From assembly GCA_022579005.1 (NCBI GenBank), contig MU401548.1, forward strand, positions 1-64,000: a stretch of 64,000 nt of DNA, given 5' to 3'. Positions 34,770 to 46,270 of the stretch are shown here, piece after piece. Numbering within the stretch: position 1 is the stretch's first letter; every line of letters begins with the position of its first letter. The translations under genes and the position numbers were made by a program. A model generated the notes under the pieces. It was not told the origin of the DNA. It saw only the letters and a program-made list of their open reading frames with translations, and ran no database searches. This DNA comes from Poronia punctata. Lineage: Eukaryota > Ascomycota > Sordariomycetes > Xylariales > Xylariaceae.

Positions 34770-34828
34770 TACAGTGCCCTAACTATAAAGGACCCTCTAT
34801 TATAGCCAGATCCGTACCTTCCCTAACA

Positions 34829-35456
34829 CACGGCCAAATCTCCCTTGCTAACACGTTACCGACGAGGCGAAACTAACACACACAAACTACTAGAATACCT
34901 TTAGAATTATTATAATTAACCTCGTTCTATGTCTTTTTCGACTGCCTTTAAATGTGACTACTTTACAAGGTCTCCTCTACCTGCCCCTTTCTTTGCGCTG
35001 GCCTGGAAATACGTCGGATACCGTTTACTAAGTTTAGTGCAGAGTTATGTGCTGGAATTTTTTAAATTTTGATCGAATTAGACCCGTTTCCGACGTTAAT
35101 CGTAATAAATTTGGAAATAATGAGGTAGTGTATGTGTATAGTTTTTTAGTTTTTTCTACTTAAGCCCGCGGCGAGGAGATCTGGTTTTGTATAGGTATGT
35201 AGGTATGTCGGAATAGGTACTTAGTATGTAGGTCACTTCTTTTGATTTCGAAGGTATGTATGTTGTAGCGTGGCTAAAAGAAACGCTAAAACGAAGAGCG
35301 AAAGCGAAGGGCGGCGGCGAGGTATGCACACCTGAATGACCGTTGGAATTACATCTTGAATATGAATAATTGACCGTTGTATTTTAATGTGTAATGTGTA
35401 CCGCGATGGGAAAAACGCAAACAGGAATTATATCGAAGGCGGCAGCTCTTACCATA
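34829..35456. other. spacer between the two MITE-like copies
   Basis: About 630 bp of ordinary composition, not RIP-mutated. No coding or RNA feature recognised. Confidence 0.5.
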
Positions 35457-35563
35457 TGTTAGGGTTGGATGGTAATTATGATATGTGTAGAAGTGTTGGA
35501 GGGATACAGTGCCCTGACTGTAAAGGACCCTCTATTATAGCCAGATCCGTACCTTCCCTAACA
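35457..35563. mobile_element. 107-bp MITE-like repeat, intact copy
   Basis: Starts TGTTAGGG and ends CCCTAACA, with inner similarity of the two termini (TTGG against TTCC on the opposite strand). It has the same internal sequence as the split copy, including CAGTGCCCT and CCAGATCCGTACCTTCCC. It carries no coding capacity and therefore resembles a MITE. No clear target duplication is visible (CATA on the left, CTGC on the right). Confidence 0.6.
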
Positions 35564-36261
35564 CTGCCGCTGAGAAGGCATACATAGGTATATTATCGAG
35601 TCACCTGCACCTGCGTCTTTCTTTTCCCGTTCAAGGGAACCAGCTGACAGGGGATTGATTGAATCCAGCCAACCTTGATGATGACAATTATACAGGACAG
35701 ACGCTGAAGAAAAATAATGGTAAAACTAGAACCAGACCAGACGAGGAAGACTTAATCGTCATATTGTCTTGTCTTGTATTATTATTGTCATCAAAAACCA
35801 AAGAGTTATTCGGGCAGGTTATACAGAAATAGGTAGGCGAGCGAGCTGAAAGTCGGTCTGAATGCAGGATGTACTGGAGCCGCGCGCGACGAAGCTGTAA
35901 AGACCCTGGTTGTACATACCTGCAGGTGGACTTAACTGCATCAACTGTACCTGTTGCTGTTGGTGGCTGAACATAACAGTCTTAGGTAGGTTAGGTTAAC
36001 CTAGGGTGCTAGTGACAGAGCCGCCTTCTCGTCTCTACTTTATTTTATATGTATGTATGCGCTACCCCAGAGACTTACACCGAATAATCATTGCGCTTTC
36101 TTATATTATTTTTTATCGGTTTTCTTTCTTATACATTGCTTCACGATAGTTCTGCTAGCGCTGTAATTGTTTATAAGGGACTAATCGTGGGGGTCCTTAA
36201 TCGTTCTAAACCTTATTAGCACCACTAGGTCGGATACAGTACAGCACCTCTCTCTAATAAC
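35564..36261. other. intergenic, promoter of the CorA-like gene
   Basis: No gene seen. The right part presumably includes the promoter and leader of the downstream gene. Confidence 0.5.
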
Positions 36262-38506
36262 ATGGCCAATCCGATCGCCGGCGCAACTCCAAAGGCGGAA
36301 GAGCAGGAGAAAGCTCACAACAAGTTTGAAGACTTTGATCTCGAAGAAGTCTTTAACAAAGCCAAACCACACGCGTTGAATCTGAATAGTCAGAATTTCG
36401 TGGTCGAGTTTGGTTCGGAAAGGGCCCGCATCGCCTTTGACCTCGGAGCCGACGACTTGGACGACTTACTTAACAAGAGGGAAGAGAGAGATACGAAGGA
36501 TTATCCCATAAGATGGATGTATGTTTGTTTGTTTGTTTGTTTAATTTCAATCTTCTCGTCTGGAATGTGTTGTGCTGATGAATGATTGCTTCATGTTCCA
36601 GCAATATCTGGAATCCCAGTGCTCAGAAAACTGCTGTCGAGTTGATCGGAAACCAGTACGAGTTTTCCGAAAGACTGATCCGTCTTATTCACATGTCGGA
36701 TAAAAGACGGCAGCGTGGTGGGGTCCGGTCAACTAAGGAGAGATGGCATCGGCGTCGTCAAGGACAGGGACAGGGACAGGGAGATGTGGAAGCTGCTACT
36801 CCTACTGCTGAGAGTTTTGTTCTAGATTCACCATCAAGTCCCATTCTAGTCAAAGGGAATGGGGAAGATATAGAAGTGGACGATGATACGATGGATCTGT
36901 TCCTGCAGGTTCAGAATACCGTCAATTATTTCTCGACTGATCAGACGCGAAAAGGTTCGTGTTTCATCCAAGATATGGGTGGGATGGATCCCATGCTAAC
37001 AAGTAACAACAAAAAGCCTTGTGCATCGGTGCCCATTGGTTGCACAAGCGAGCCAAGGGGAAACACGAACATCATAGAAAGAGCATGATGCCGCCAAAAC
37101 ACTGGCAATGGCTAACATTATGCAATGATCGTGAGTAGGGAACTCGTCAGAAAATAAATGAGGTATACGGTACATGTTTTCCCAACACTAACTAACCAAC
37201 TCACTCCCAACCCCCCCAGATACCGTACTGTCTATACACCAATACCCTACCTTCGAAGCAGTACCGGACAAGGAAGACGCGGAAAGGTGGAGAGCAGAGG
37301 AACTGAAGAACATCAGGGCTAATACCCTCGACGTCCTCCTCCAGCTCTCGAAACGCGGCTTCGACCTCTACAAGAGGAAGCCGCTGTCGCTCAACTCGGT
37401 GCGGAGACCGCTGGGCAAATGGCACACTGCTGCTGACGAGCAGTGGCCCCTCAGCCGGCATTCGACTGGCTTTTCATTCCCCGCCAACAGGGGCAAGCCC
37501 GTCAGTTTGGCGGATGAAGGCACTAGTAATCTCTTTTATTATTTGTTTGAGGATTATGCCGCTGCCGGACCGCTGAAGACGGCCGAAAATAAACTGGAGC
37601 AGATGGTAAATAAGCGCCCCCCCCTTTTACACGAGACGAGAGGCATCAGAACTGACAGTAAGGGGGGAAACATAAAGACGCACAAGGTTCTCGAGAGCAC
37701 GGCAAGTCGAACTTTTGAGCCCAGACAGAGATAAGCATAGTTCGCCTGGCTGATTGATCTTCCTGGCTACAGCGTCCCCAAATCAGAAGTAAAACAACCG
37801 ACATCATCCCCACCCTACACTACCTAAGCAAAGACCTACGGGAACTCAAACACCTATTCGAAAACTACCAGAACCTCATAAGGAAGATCTCGGCTCTCGG
37901 CAAGGGCGAGGGGCAACAGGCATTGCTCCTCAGTCCGGGTGCTGGCTCCGGCCTAGGCGCGGGGGTCACATTGTCGGATACGGCGCTGAGCCGATTCGAA
38001 CGCTTAGGCGACCGACTACAATATCTAATGCTCAACACTATCGAGGGATATCTAATGGAAATCAACGCCTTGTCCAGCACGGTATATACCTACCTACCTA
38101 CCTACCTATATACCCCTTTTTTTTCTTTCCTTCCCATTTTCAACTAACAAAACCCCGATTTTAGCACTTCAACCTAACCCAACAAAAAGACTCATCAGCA
38201 ACAGCCAGACTGACACGAAGCGCGACCCTCCTGGCCAAGCTGAGCGTGTTCTTCCTCCCCATCACCTTTTTGACGAGCTACTTCTCCATCCAGGTCGAGG
38301 ACCTGTACACGCATTTCAAGGGCACCGATTACTGGTACTCGTTTGCCGTCATAGCCAGTCTGTCGTTCCTCAGCTTGTTCTTCTTCAGCAGATTGTTGAT
38401 GTTTGCGAGCGATACGTTGGATGAGTGGGCTTCGCATATTGCCGGGTGGTTTAGGAGGTTGGGGAGGGCGGTCGGGATTAATATCCAGGAATATGAGGAG
38501 CCTTGA
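36262..38506 (+). CDS. CorA-like membrane protein (Mg2+ transporter-like)
   Basis: Six exons (36262-36518, 36602-37002, 37053-37130, 37220-37605, 37773-38081, 38165-38506) join in frame to 590 residues. It resembles a fungal family distantly related to CorA metal transporters: FEDFDLEEVFNKAKPHALNL near the start, the strand block WLTLCND/HTVLSIHQYP, NLFYYLFEDY, the long helix DIIPTLHYLSKDLRELKHLF, and two membrane segments near the C-terminus (about 503-520 and 534-557). The first membrane segment ends in TSYFSIQ where classical CorA has the GMN filter, so magnesium transport is doubtful. A low-complexity RQGQGQGQGD stretch lies near residue 140. The 50-nt intron at 37003 (acceptor CGAG) was placed by frame and family alignment and is the weakest junction. 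Confidence 0.75.
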
Positions 38507-40547
38507 AAGAGATAATCCTACCCTTGAACATTTGGTGAGTTTTACTATATATATATGTGTGTGTATAAAAAAAGCCTTATTTCTTCTTTTGCTCTTTTTT
38601 TTTTTTTTTACTTTAGTTGTTGATATTAGCATGCGGGTAAAATCTGGATATATATATAGGTAAATGCCACAATATATTCTTTAACAACTCTATTCTAGGT
38701 AACTATTTTGTTTTTCTATTGACAGGTCCTTCTTTTGCTGCCGCAGGGCCTTTCCCTTTATAACAACAATAATATCTCTTCAATAAGCCCAATTACATCG
38801 TTTTTTTGCCGTCCTTTTGTTTGTTGTCGAATATTATGCCTCTTTGCGCTGACCTCCTCATCTTTGTATACGGGATGATTGTTAGGCTGTACGTATACTC
38901 GTAGATAGGTTAGTGCATTTAGGACGGTTGCTATCCGCCACAGTAGATTAACCTAACCTAGGAGGACCCTGCCGCTTTTCACATGCCACTAATAAGATCA
39001 ACCCCCCCCCCCCCCCCCCTCTCTATACTTCTAGTCAGTCTACTTACTCGTAGCGCAAAACGTTAACAACGAGGTTGCAAGATATGTCCGAGTAGGTACT
39101 TTTAACCTAGGTTAGGTTAATACTAGTATAGAGCTAACACTGGGGACATTTATGTTAAAGGCTTTGTTGAGATTGTTCAACTCTGCGGTCGGCAGCTGTT
39201 TGCGAACTGGTGTTTGTAGCATTCTAGACGATTGGGTCGGTCGGGAGGTACGTACGTGGATGAATATTGCGTAATCTTGTCATCCCTTTCCCGGTCCAGA
39301 TCAGGTAAGACTTAAGAGGTCGTGTGAGAGGGATAGGGGTATAGAGGATGAATTGTAAAATTGGGGAATAGGGAACCGTATGAAGACTCTACGAGTAGGT
39401 TAGCCGTCCACTTCATCTGGTACACGTAGATATCGACCTGATAAAAATGTACGAGTAAAGTGTACCTGACTAGTCATTAAGTTTGCCTTTTAACTATAGT
39501 TAGGTCTGCTAGTGAGGTACGAGATAGTTCTCAAAAGATCCATGATCCTGTACGTACTCGTAAGGGTTCATGATGCGGTTTTAGATAATCCTCTAACGTT
39601 AGGTAATCGCGCGATCAAAACCATGAAGGGGTGTTACCAGTGCGACGGGTCAGCATCAAACAGGGGCTTGCAGATTGGGTAGGAACTCGATGCAAGTATA
39701 ATGTAGGTATCTGCAATTACGCGAATCAAAGTATGTACAACGGCGTCGCAGCTTCTGATTCATTCATCAATAACATTTGCCAACGACCTAGTCAACAACA
39801 TCCCGGTGCCCGATCAGTCCTGTATGTGTATGGGTAGACCCTTTTGCCGCTGGCAGCCGTCTTGTCCACTGATGGATGGCATCACAAGACTTTCCCTGCA
39901 GAAAAAGGGCACCTTATGACGTGGGTTGCGCATATCGATCAATTCAAGCGAGAGTTGGCAAACATTGACAATTGACATTACCCACAACCTCGGGGACATC
40001 GTCCTTTGTATGTATCTTTTGTTTGTATAATTAACTAGGTTACTTACATCTACGAAATTACTTCATCAATCTTGAAACTTACCGGCGACATATCATACAT
40101 TCCCAATAAACTTCATGATTTATACAGTATCCCGCCAGAACCGACAGTAAACCAACCAGAACAATTGACCGCCGCAGAAACCCACTTCGGCACTTTCCGT
40201 CACAACTCCTTTCTCCTGTTCAAGGCCGCCGCCCGCACCTGCAATTTTAGACTACCCACACTCTTGGCGTCGAAATACTTTACGTGCCTACTCGTACCTC
40301 CTAACCTACCTAGTAGCAAACAGCTACCTAGCAAATAGGCAGGGGCGGGTTGTCACAAATACCCCCGAAGTCGTTTATATATTAATAGGTAGCTAACCAA
40401 GTAGCGTCGCCGCTGGCGGTGTCGTTTCTTCAATACATCTCTGTCACTCGCCAAGCACGCCGAGAGAGCCCTACGAGAACATAATACTACTACATATACA
40501 AGAATACCACCGTACGACGAAAAATAAAAGATCCGACAGATTCGACC
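38507..40547. other. 2-kb intergenic region with poly-C run
   Basis: No gene recognised. It contains a run of about 18 C (39002-39019) and many short ACCTAGGT-type motifs. The right end should hold the promoter and leader of the kinase gene. Confidence 0.5.
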
Positions 40548-41929
40548 ATGCCCTCCTCCGAACCAAACGGGAAAGTCAACGGCGCCTCCGCAGGCCAGAT
40601 CCACTACATCCCCCTGTCCTACGATCCTTCCAATAGCGATAGCTCTGCTCGACAGCTTATACTCGCCCTACGACCCGAATGGTCCAGCTCGGATTCCAGA
40701 ATTGAGTTCATCGGCTTTACCGACGGCATCACAAATACCTTGCTCAAGGCCGTCAATCGGAAAGAAGGTCTTTCCAAGGTGGAGATCGACAATGAGGCCA
40801 TCTTGTTGCGAGCCTACGGTCATGGCACCGATGTCCTCATAGACCGCCAACGCGAGACCCAAAACCATGAACTGCTCATGAACCACGGCCTGGCCCCGGC
40901 CTTGTTGGCACGGTTCCAGAACGGTATGATGTATCGCTTCCTCCGGGGCAAAGCCTCCACGCCAGCCGAACTGCGCGACCCATCCGTGTACCGAGCCGTA
41001 GCACGTCGCATAGCCCAGTGGCATGCTACCGTGCCGTGCATACACGAGACCAACCCTCGACAAAACGGGCTTGACGAGATCACCAATGGCTCCGACGCCA
41101 TCTCCACCGCGCATATTGCGCCGGGAAAACCCGCTCCGAACACATGGACCGTTATGCAGAAGTGGATAAAAGCACTGCCCGTCGAGACGGAAGCTCAGCG
41201 CGCAAGACAGTCGGAACTCCAGAAGGAGCTGCTATGGCTAGTTGAAAAGCTGAGCCAGCGCCCTGGGCTGGGAAAGAATGGCGTAAGTTGTGGATCTGAT
41301 TTTTTTCTTTTCTTTTCTTTATATACACCTATGCTAATTACTTGTTTACTTTCTTATAACAGCTAGTCTTTGCGCACTGCGACTTGCTAAGCGGAAACGT
41401 CATCATCGAGCCGAAGGGACCTGGGACGGACGGGGCTGGTGTTGCGCCAAACGAACAACAACAACAAGAGGCCTCGGTCAATTTCATCGACTATGAATAC
41501 GCTACACCATCACCTGCAGCGTTCGATCTCGCCAATCACTTTGCTGAATGGGCAGGGTTTGAGTGCGACTTTAGTGTTCTGCCGACACGAGCGCAGCGAC
41601 TCGAATTTATTCGCGAATACGTGCACACCTACGTCAGCCTTGGCGGGGTGATGGAGAATACCGATGGCCACGGAAAAAAGATCGACGAGGAGTCGGCGGT
41701 GCAGGAACTGTTCGCCGAGATCGATGTATTCCGTGGTGTGCCAGGCTTTTATTGGGGTATATGGGCTCTGATCCAGGCTACTATTTCTCATATCGATTTT
41801 GACTATGCCGAGTACGCAGAGATCCGGTTGGGCGAGTACTGGGCATGGAAAGCTGAATTGGACGGCACACGCAATGACACCGGCGCCGAAATCCCATTAC
41901 GAGAGAAAAGATGGGCCCAGCTGGAGTGA
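40548..41929 (+). CDS. ethanolamine/choline kinase
   Basis: Two exons (40548-41282, 41363-41929) with an 80-nt phase-0 intron (GTAAGT...AACAG) encode 433 residues. The enzyme phosphorylates ethanolamine (or choline) with ATP, the first step of the CDP-ethanolamine branch of phospholipid synthesis in the cytosol. Seen: FIGFTDGITNTLLKAV (about 54-69, nucleotide-binding loop), NHGLAPALLARFQNGMMYRF, the kinase motif FAHCDLLSGNVI with catalytic D252, and FIDYEYATPSPAAFDLANHF with the metal-binding aspartate. A Gly/Gln-rich insert separates the last two. TDGITN and WAGFECDF resemble ethanolamine kinases (EKI1/ETNK) more than choline kinases, but substrate cannot be settled from sequence alone. Confidence 0.9.
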
Positions 41930-44900
41930 AGAGAGCAAAAAGTCCCCGTCCTCCAACAAACCAATAACAAACCTACCAACCCCTTTACCACAATGCACAC
42001 TCGATGGGGTGTGAAAAACAATAGCCTCGCCCTTATTTACATAACCTAGGTATTCAACACCTGGGCATATATCATCATCATTTTCTCTTTACCCCCCCTC
42101 GCTAACAAACAAAACTATTCGAGCAAGCGACTTTCGCGTATCTTTGGTTGGCGGCAACAAAAATATTAGAGGATATACCTGCTCCTAAAATTAGATTTCG
42201 AGATGGGACGAGGAACTAGTTGTCTATATCCCCTTTCTTCTGAGGATCCCTCGACCTGACCTTTATGATAACGGGCCTCTGAGAGAATAGATTTTTTTTA
42301 TAAAAAACAACTAAAAACATGGGCTGTCTAGCCTATCGAAAATTGAATATCACTTCAACGTGCTATCATGAGTTCTCTCTTTTTCTTCCTTTCTTTTTTT
42401 TGCTATTGTGAACGAGACGGTATGCTTCGGGTGTTTGATTTCATGATATGTGTGGTGTTTGTTTTTCTTAGTCTATCTACTCGTAGGCCAAGATGTATAA
42501 GTGACTAGGTACACGTATGTCTTAAAGGGTTGGTATGATTTTTCCAAAGTACCTAGGTATCCAGATGTTAGAATCTTCCGAGAGGAAGGGACTGGGACAA
42601 GGGGAAGGGAGGCGGAAAAAATAACGAGTGTATATGTACCTAGGTACGGTTTTGTTCGGATTTCACGCGGAACGGTCTAGGTTACATACCTATATATCTC
42701 ATAGGCGTACGTAGATCTGTAAAGGAAAGGGGATGGAGATGGGTTGAAATCTTTTCTTTGTCTTGTTTTTATTCATTGTTTAGTATAGGTAGGTAGGTAG
42801 GTAGGTAGGTAATAGATATATCTGGGTATTTGTTATACACCGGGTCAGGTAGGTACCTGTAGGTTAAGTAGTGTAAAGGGGTTGAGTTGAAGGCGCATTA
42901 GGTAAGTAGGTATGGATTAAAGGTAATAGCAATGTGTAGTACAACTTGGAGGCGGTTAAAGGGGGGAGCGGGTTTGTTTCTTTTTCCTAGAAAAGGGAGA
43001 AAGAAGACTTTTTAGTATTGTTTGTTAGGTTACTAAGGTACTTTACGTATTGGCGAGTTTTCTCTCTGCGCGGACTTTTATTTATTTATATAACATTGTA
43101 AGAAAGAAGAAAAAGAAAAAGAAACATAGGAGAATGTGTCTAATAGTACGGAAGGAAGGCCTTTTTTTTTTTTTGGGAAAGTTGGCGAGGGGGATAAAGA
43201 CAGACCCTTCTGGCGAGTAGGTTACTTATCAGTTGTCTTTATGTCTGAGGTGGAATAAGGTAAGTAAAGTTCGTCCTCTGCGATAGGTAGGATAGGATAG
43301 GATAGGTTATATCTATCTATCTATCTATCTATCTATATGCCCTCAGACCAAGCAAGAGAAAGGAGCATATGTAAACAAACTCGGAAGTCCTTGGAGAACC
43401 ACCTTGATTTTCCTGTTTTCCTATCACAGCTTACACTGCTAGGGGGTCCGTAATAACTTATTGTTATTGCACAAGGAGAGAAGGTTTCTCTAGGAAGCAG
43501 AGGTCTTTTGTATCTACTTACTTATATAGGCGTATAGGTGTAGACTTGGTATTTATACGTTGCTAAGCTTTTATAGACTAAAACTATAATATTTCCTTTG
43601 ATTAGTACTGTAGTAATTTAAACTACATGACTTTTCCTCTCTTCTTTTTTTGTTTAACTGTGTATAGAAAGAAAGGGCTTGTGTCCCCCTTTTCTAGTCT
43701 AATAATTTATAATATAAGTCCTCGTAAACTGTGTATTAAGCAATCTATAAAAAGCTTGTCTTAGTTAAAAACTTCTCTTAAAAAGCAAGATGTTGCTCTT
43801 TGCTCGTAAATACTATACTACTTGTTTAAACATCTTAAGTACATATGTAAGTAATACAAGAGAGAACCAGGTGCTAAGGTAGTAACGCGATCTTTACTTA
43901 CTCTCTACCTACTCCTCCTTCTTACCCGCGATAAAAAGGGTGTGTATTAGAACTTACGTATTAGGTCTTGTCCTCCTTTTTATATATTGTTACGCTAAAC
44001 TCACTTACATTACGGTTACCCTAGCTATTCTTACGTTGGCAAGATAGTTTTGCACTGGTCTCTATCAGGGAAGAAGGCAAAAGAGAAGATAATACACATC
44101 GATTAACCAACGCCGGGGTAGAAAAGAAAAAAGAAAAAAGAAAAAGACCATTACAAGGTAGGGTTAAAACTAGGCAAGCTTAGGTAAATACACATATCTA
44201 CCCATCTTTTTTTTTAAAAAAAAGCTCTATTTACGTGTATTTACTTCTAACCTTGCCTTGTACACTGCCTTATTTTACCAAGTTAACTAAAGTATCTAAC
44301 CTAGGTAATAATACACTATTTCTTCTCTCTATTTGTTTAAAGTATCTATCGGGCAGCACCTACTCTACTTCCTTTTTGTTCATAGTGTAAACCCCCTATA
44401 AAAGGGACACATAGGCATATTAAATATCACCTAGCTTACCTGCTTACGCCTAATTTATCATCTACCTATATAACCTACTCTATAACTTACACTCTATCAC
44501 TTCTAGTTCCTACTTTATTTCTTTCTTTTGTTGTGTATATATAATTTAATAGTTGTTACTACGTGTATATCCCCCTTTGCCAGGAACCTTTGCCGATCAT
44601 GACGTCTAAATGACTGCCGTAGGATTTAAACTACTTTTACTACTAAAATACCGGCGCTGACAAGAAAACCTGTGATGGCATCTTGTCTCGGACAAGCTAA
44701 TCTTTCTAGATGGCTTGGTAAATAGGGGGTGGTCTGTAAACACGTAGGTAGACTTCCTTTTCTGATTATGTAAGCCCTGCCGTTTGTTTTATTTTCTCTT
44801 GGCTAGGTACCTACTTTATTTTTTCACAATTTTCAGTTTTACACAAATATTTACGGGGTAGGTAGTATTTATTCGACCTTTGGTAATAAGACCAACGGTA

Positions 44901-45891
44901 TTAAGTTCAAGGCACAAAAAAAAAAAAGTGGCAAAATGACAAATGGAACTTCCCCCCATAAACCGAAGTGTGAACGTGGCAAAAGGGTTACTTTTGCACA
45001 CTTCAGAACTAAAAAACTTAGACTATCTAGAGCTCCGCTTGACGTGGTGTTGCGGCGGGCGGGCGGACGTGCGTACAGACGTCAGCCGAAAAGCAAGCAA
45101 GCAAGAAAGAAAGAAAGAGGTGTGGGTTGATTGCGACCACCCGGTCCGGAGCTATCTTACGCGGCCCAGAACAAGGTCTTTTGCTTTGTTATTTCCCCCT
45201 CACCGATGTTGCCTTCGCCTCTGTCGTCGACGTTCTGCCATCACAGATAAGGTTGGAGTCCGCTTTTAGCCTTCTATACAAATTGGTTTTATGTAAAGAG
45301 CTCAACAAGTTGTCGGCAGCCATAAATTAAATATCTAGGTTAGTCGCTAAAGTGTCGCAGGCTGTCTAATGAGTAATTAGGTAGTTCGTACCATTAATGG
45401 CATTTTTAGCCTTTTGGGGGCCAGCTGAAGGCAAGGCAACAGAAAGGACGGAACTTAGCCGAAGGGGGGGTCTGGGGTGGTTGGGATGGGCTCCCGGCAA
45501 CACAGCTCTAACCTTGCCAATTAAAAGAGGAAAAGCTGAATCCCCGACTTATTAGGTTAGGACTAGATAGGTACCTAGTCCAATAGATACGTGCTTTAAA
45601 TGCCCAGGCGTGCCAGGCCAGATCCACAGGCCGCGACATTCCATTGTATTGCTTTTACGGCAGTACTTATCGTATCAAAAGGTTGCCCGTGGTATAAGCG
45701 GCCGCTCAGTTTCAGGCCAATAAGGGCATGAGCGGATGCAGTTACCCGACCGCGTGAGCAAAAAGAAAGAGCAGATGACAGAAAGGGTGCGGTTCCAAAT
45801 AGTATGGCGGTGGGGGAAAATGCATCGGAGAGGCACACGGGTGACGGGGCAGAGAGGATGGGGACTAGGTTAAGGTTATTTCTCCTATTAA
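41930..45891. other. left part of a 12-kb gene-poor region
   Basis: No open frame here shows family similarity, and I found no tRNA or rRNA. Simple repeats include (TAGG)n at 42786-42811 and GGATA/CTAT runs at 43281-43336. Composition is moderately AT-rich at 43.5-44.6 kb but retains CpA and TpG, so it is not clearly RIP-mutated. Confidence 0.5.
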
Positions 45892-46267
45892 GGGCGTGTT
45901 CGGTCAGGTGTTTTGCTGATTGCTTAAGTACATTGCCTTCTCATGCATGGCTTTGCTAGCGTAGGTTATCCCTTGCAATAATCCGAGACCTGGCCCTACG
46001 CCTTGGCAGAATAATTAACTTGGCAAACTCGTCAACAACTTTTCAATTGATTATTACTTATTGCCAAGAGCCCCGTAAATAAAAAAAATCCTAGTAATCT
46101 AAGTGGCCAATATGTTGCCAACCCCTTTTGCCCTATAAGTTTTTCTGATCGGTACATTGGTTATGGCTAGCGCGATACATCCCGTGGGGCTGCCGGAAAA
46201 ACTGCCAATGTACTACATTTCCTGGCCCCATAAGAATAAGTAATAAGTAACGCGACCGAACACCACC
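45892..46267. mobile_element. PIF/Harbinger (Tourist)-like MITE
   Basis: A 376-bp segment with 14-bp terminal inverted repeats, GGGCGTGTTCGGTC on the left and GGTGGTGTTCGGTC read inward from the right. It is flanked by TAA on both sides (45889-45891, 46268-46270). A 3-bp TWA duplication with GG-GTGTT-GG termini is characteristic of PIF/Harbinger elements. There is no coding capacity, so it is non-autonomous. Short inverted repeats make chance possible; the matching duplication supports the call. Confidence 0.55.
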
Positions 46268-46270
46268 TAA

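Larger units (their letters stand above)
23702..34828. mobile_element. 107-bp MITE-like repeat, copy split by transposon
   Basis: The left 51 bp (23702-23752, starting TGTTAGG) and right 57 bp (34772-34828, ending CCCTAACA) together match the intact copy at 35457-35563, with terminal inverted repeats of at least TGTTAGG. The 11-kb TA-flanked transposon sits inside it. Relative to the intact copy the right half differs only by two G-to-A changes, both TpG to TpA, suggesting RIP leaked out of the inserted element. Superfamily unassigned; no clear target duplication flanks the repeat itself. Confidence 0.7.

Noticed and set aside
38195..38632. 145-residue minus-strand frame
   Set aside because: Antisense of the last exon of the CorA-like gene.
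44943..45269. 108-residue open frame in the gene-poor region
   Set aside because: Overlapping frames of similar length, Arg/Cys-rich random-looking sequence and no family similarity.
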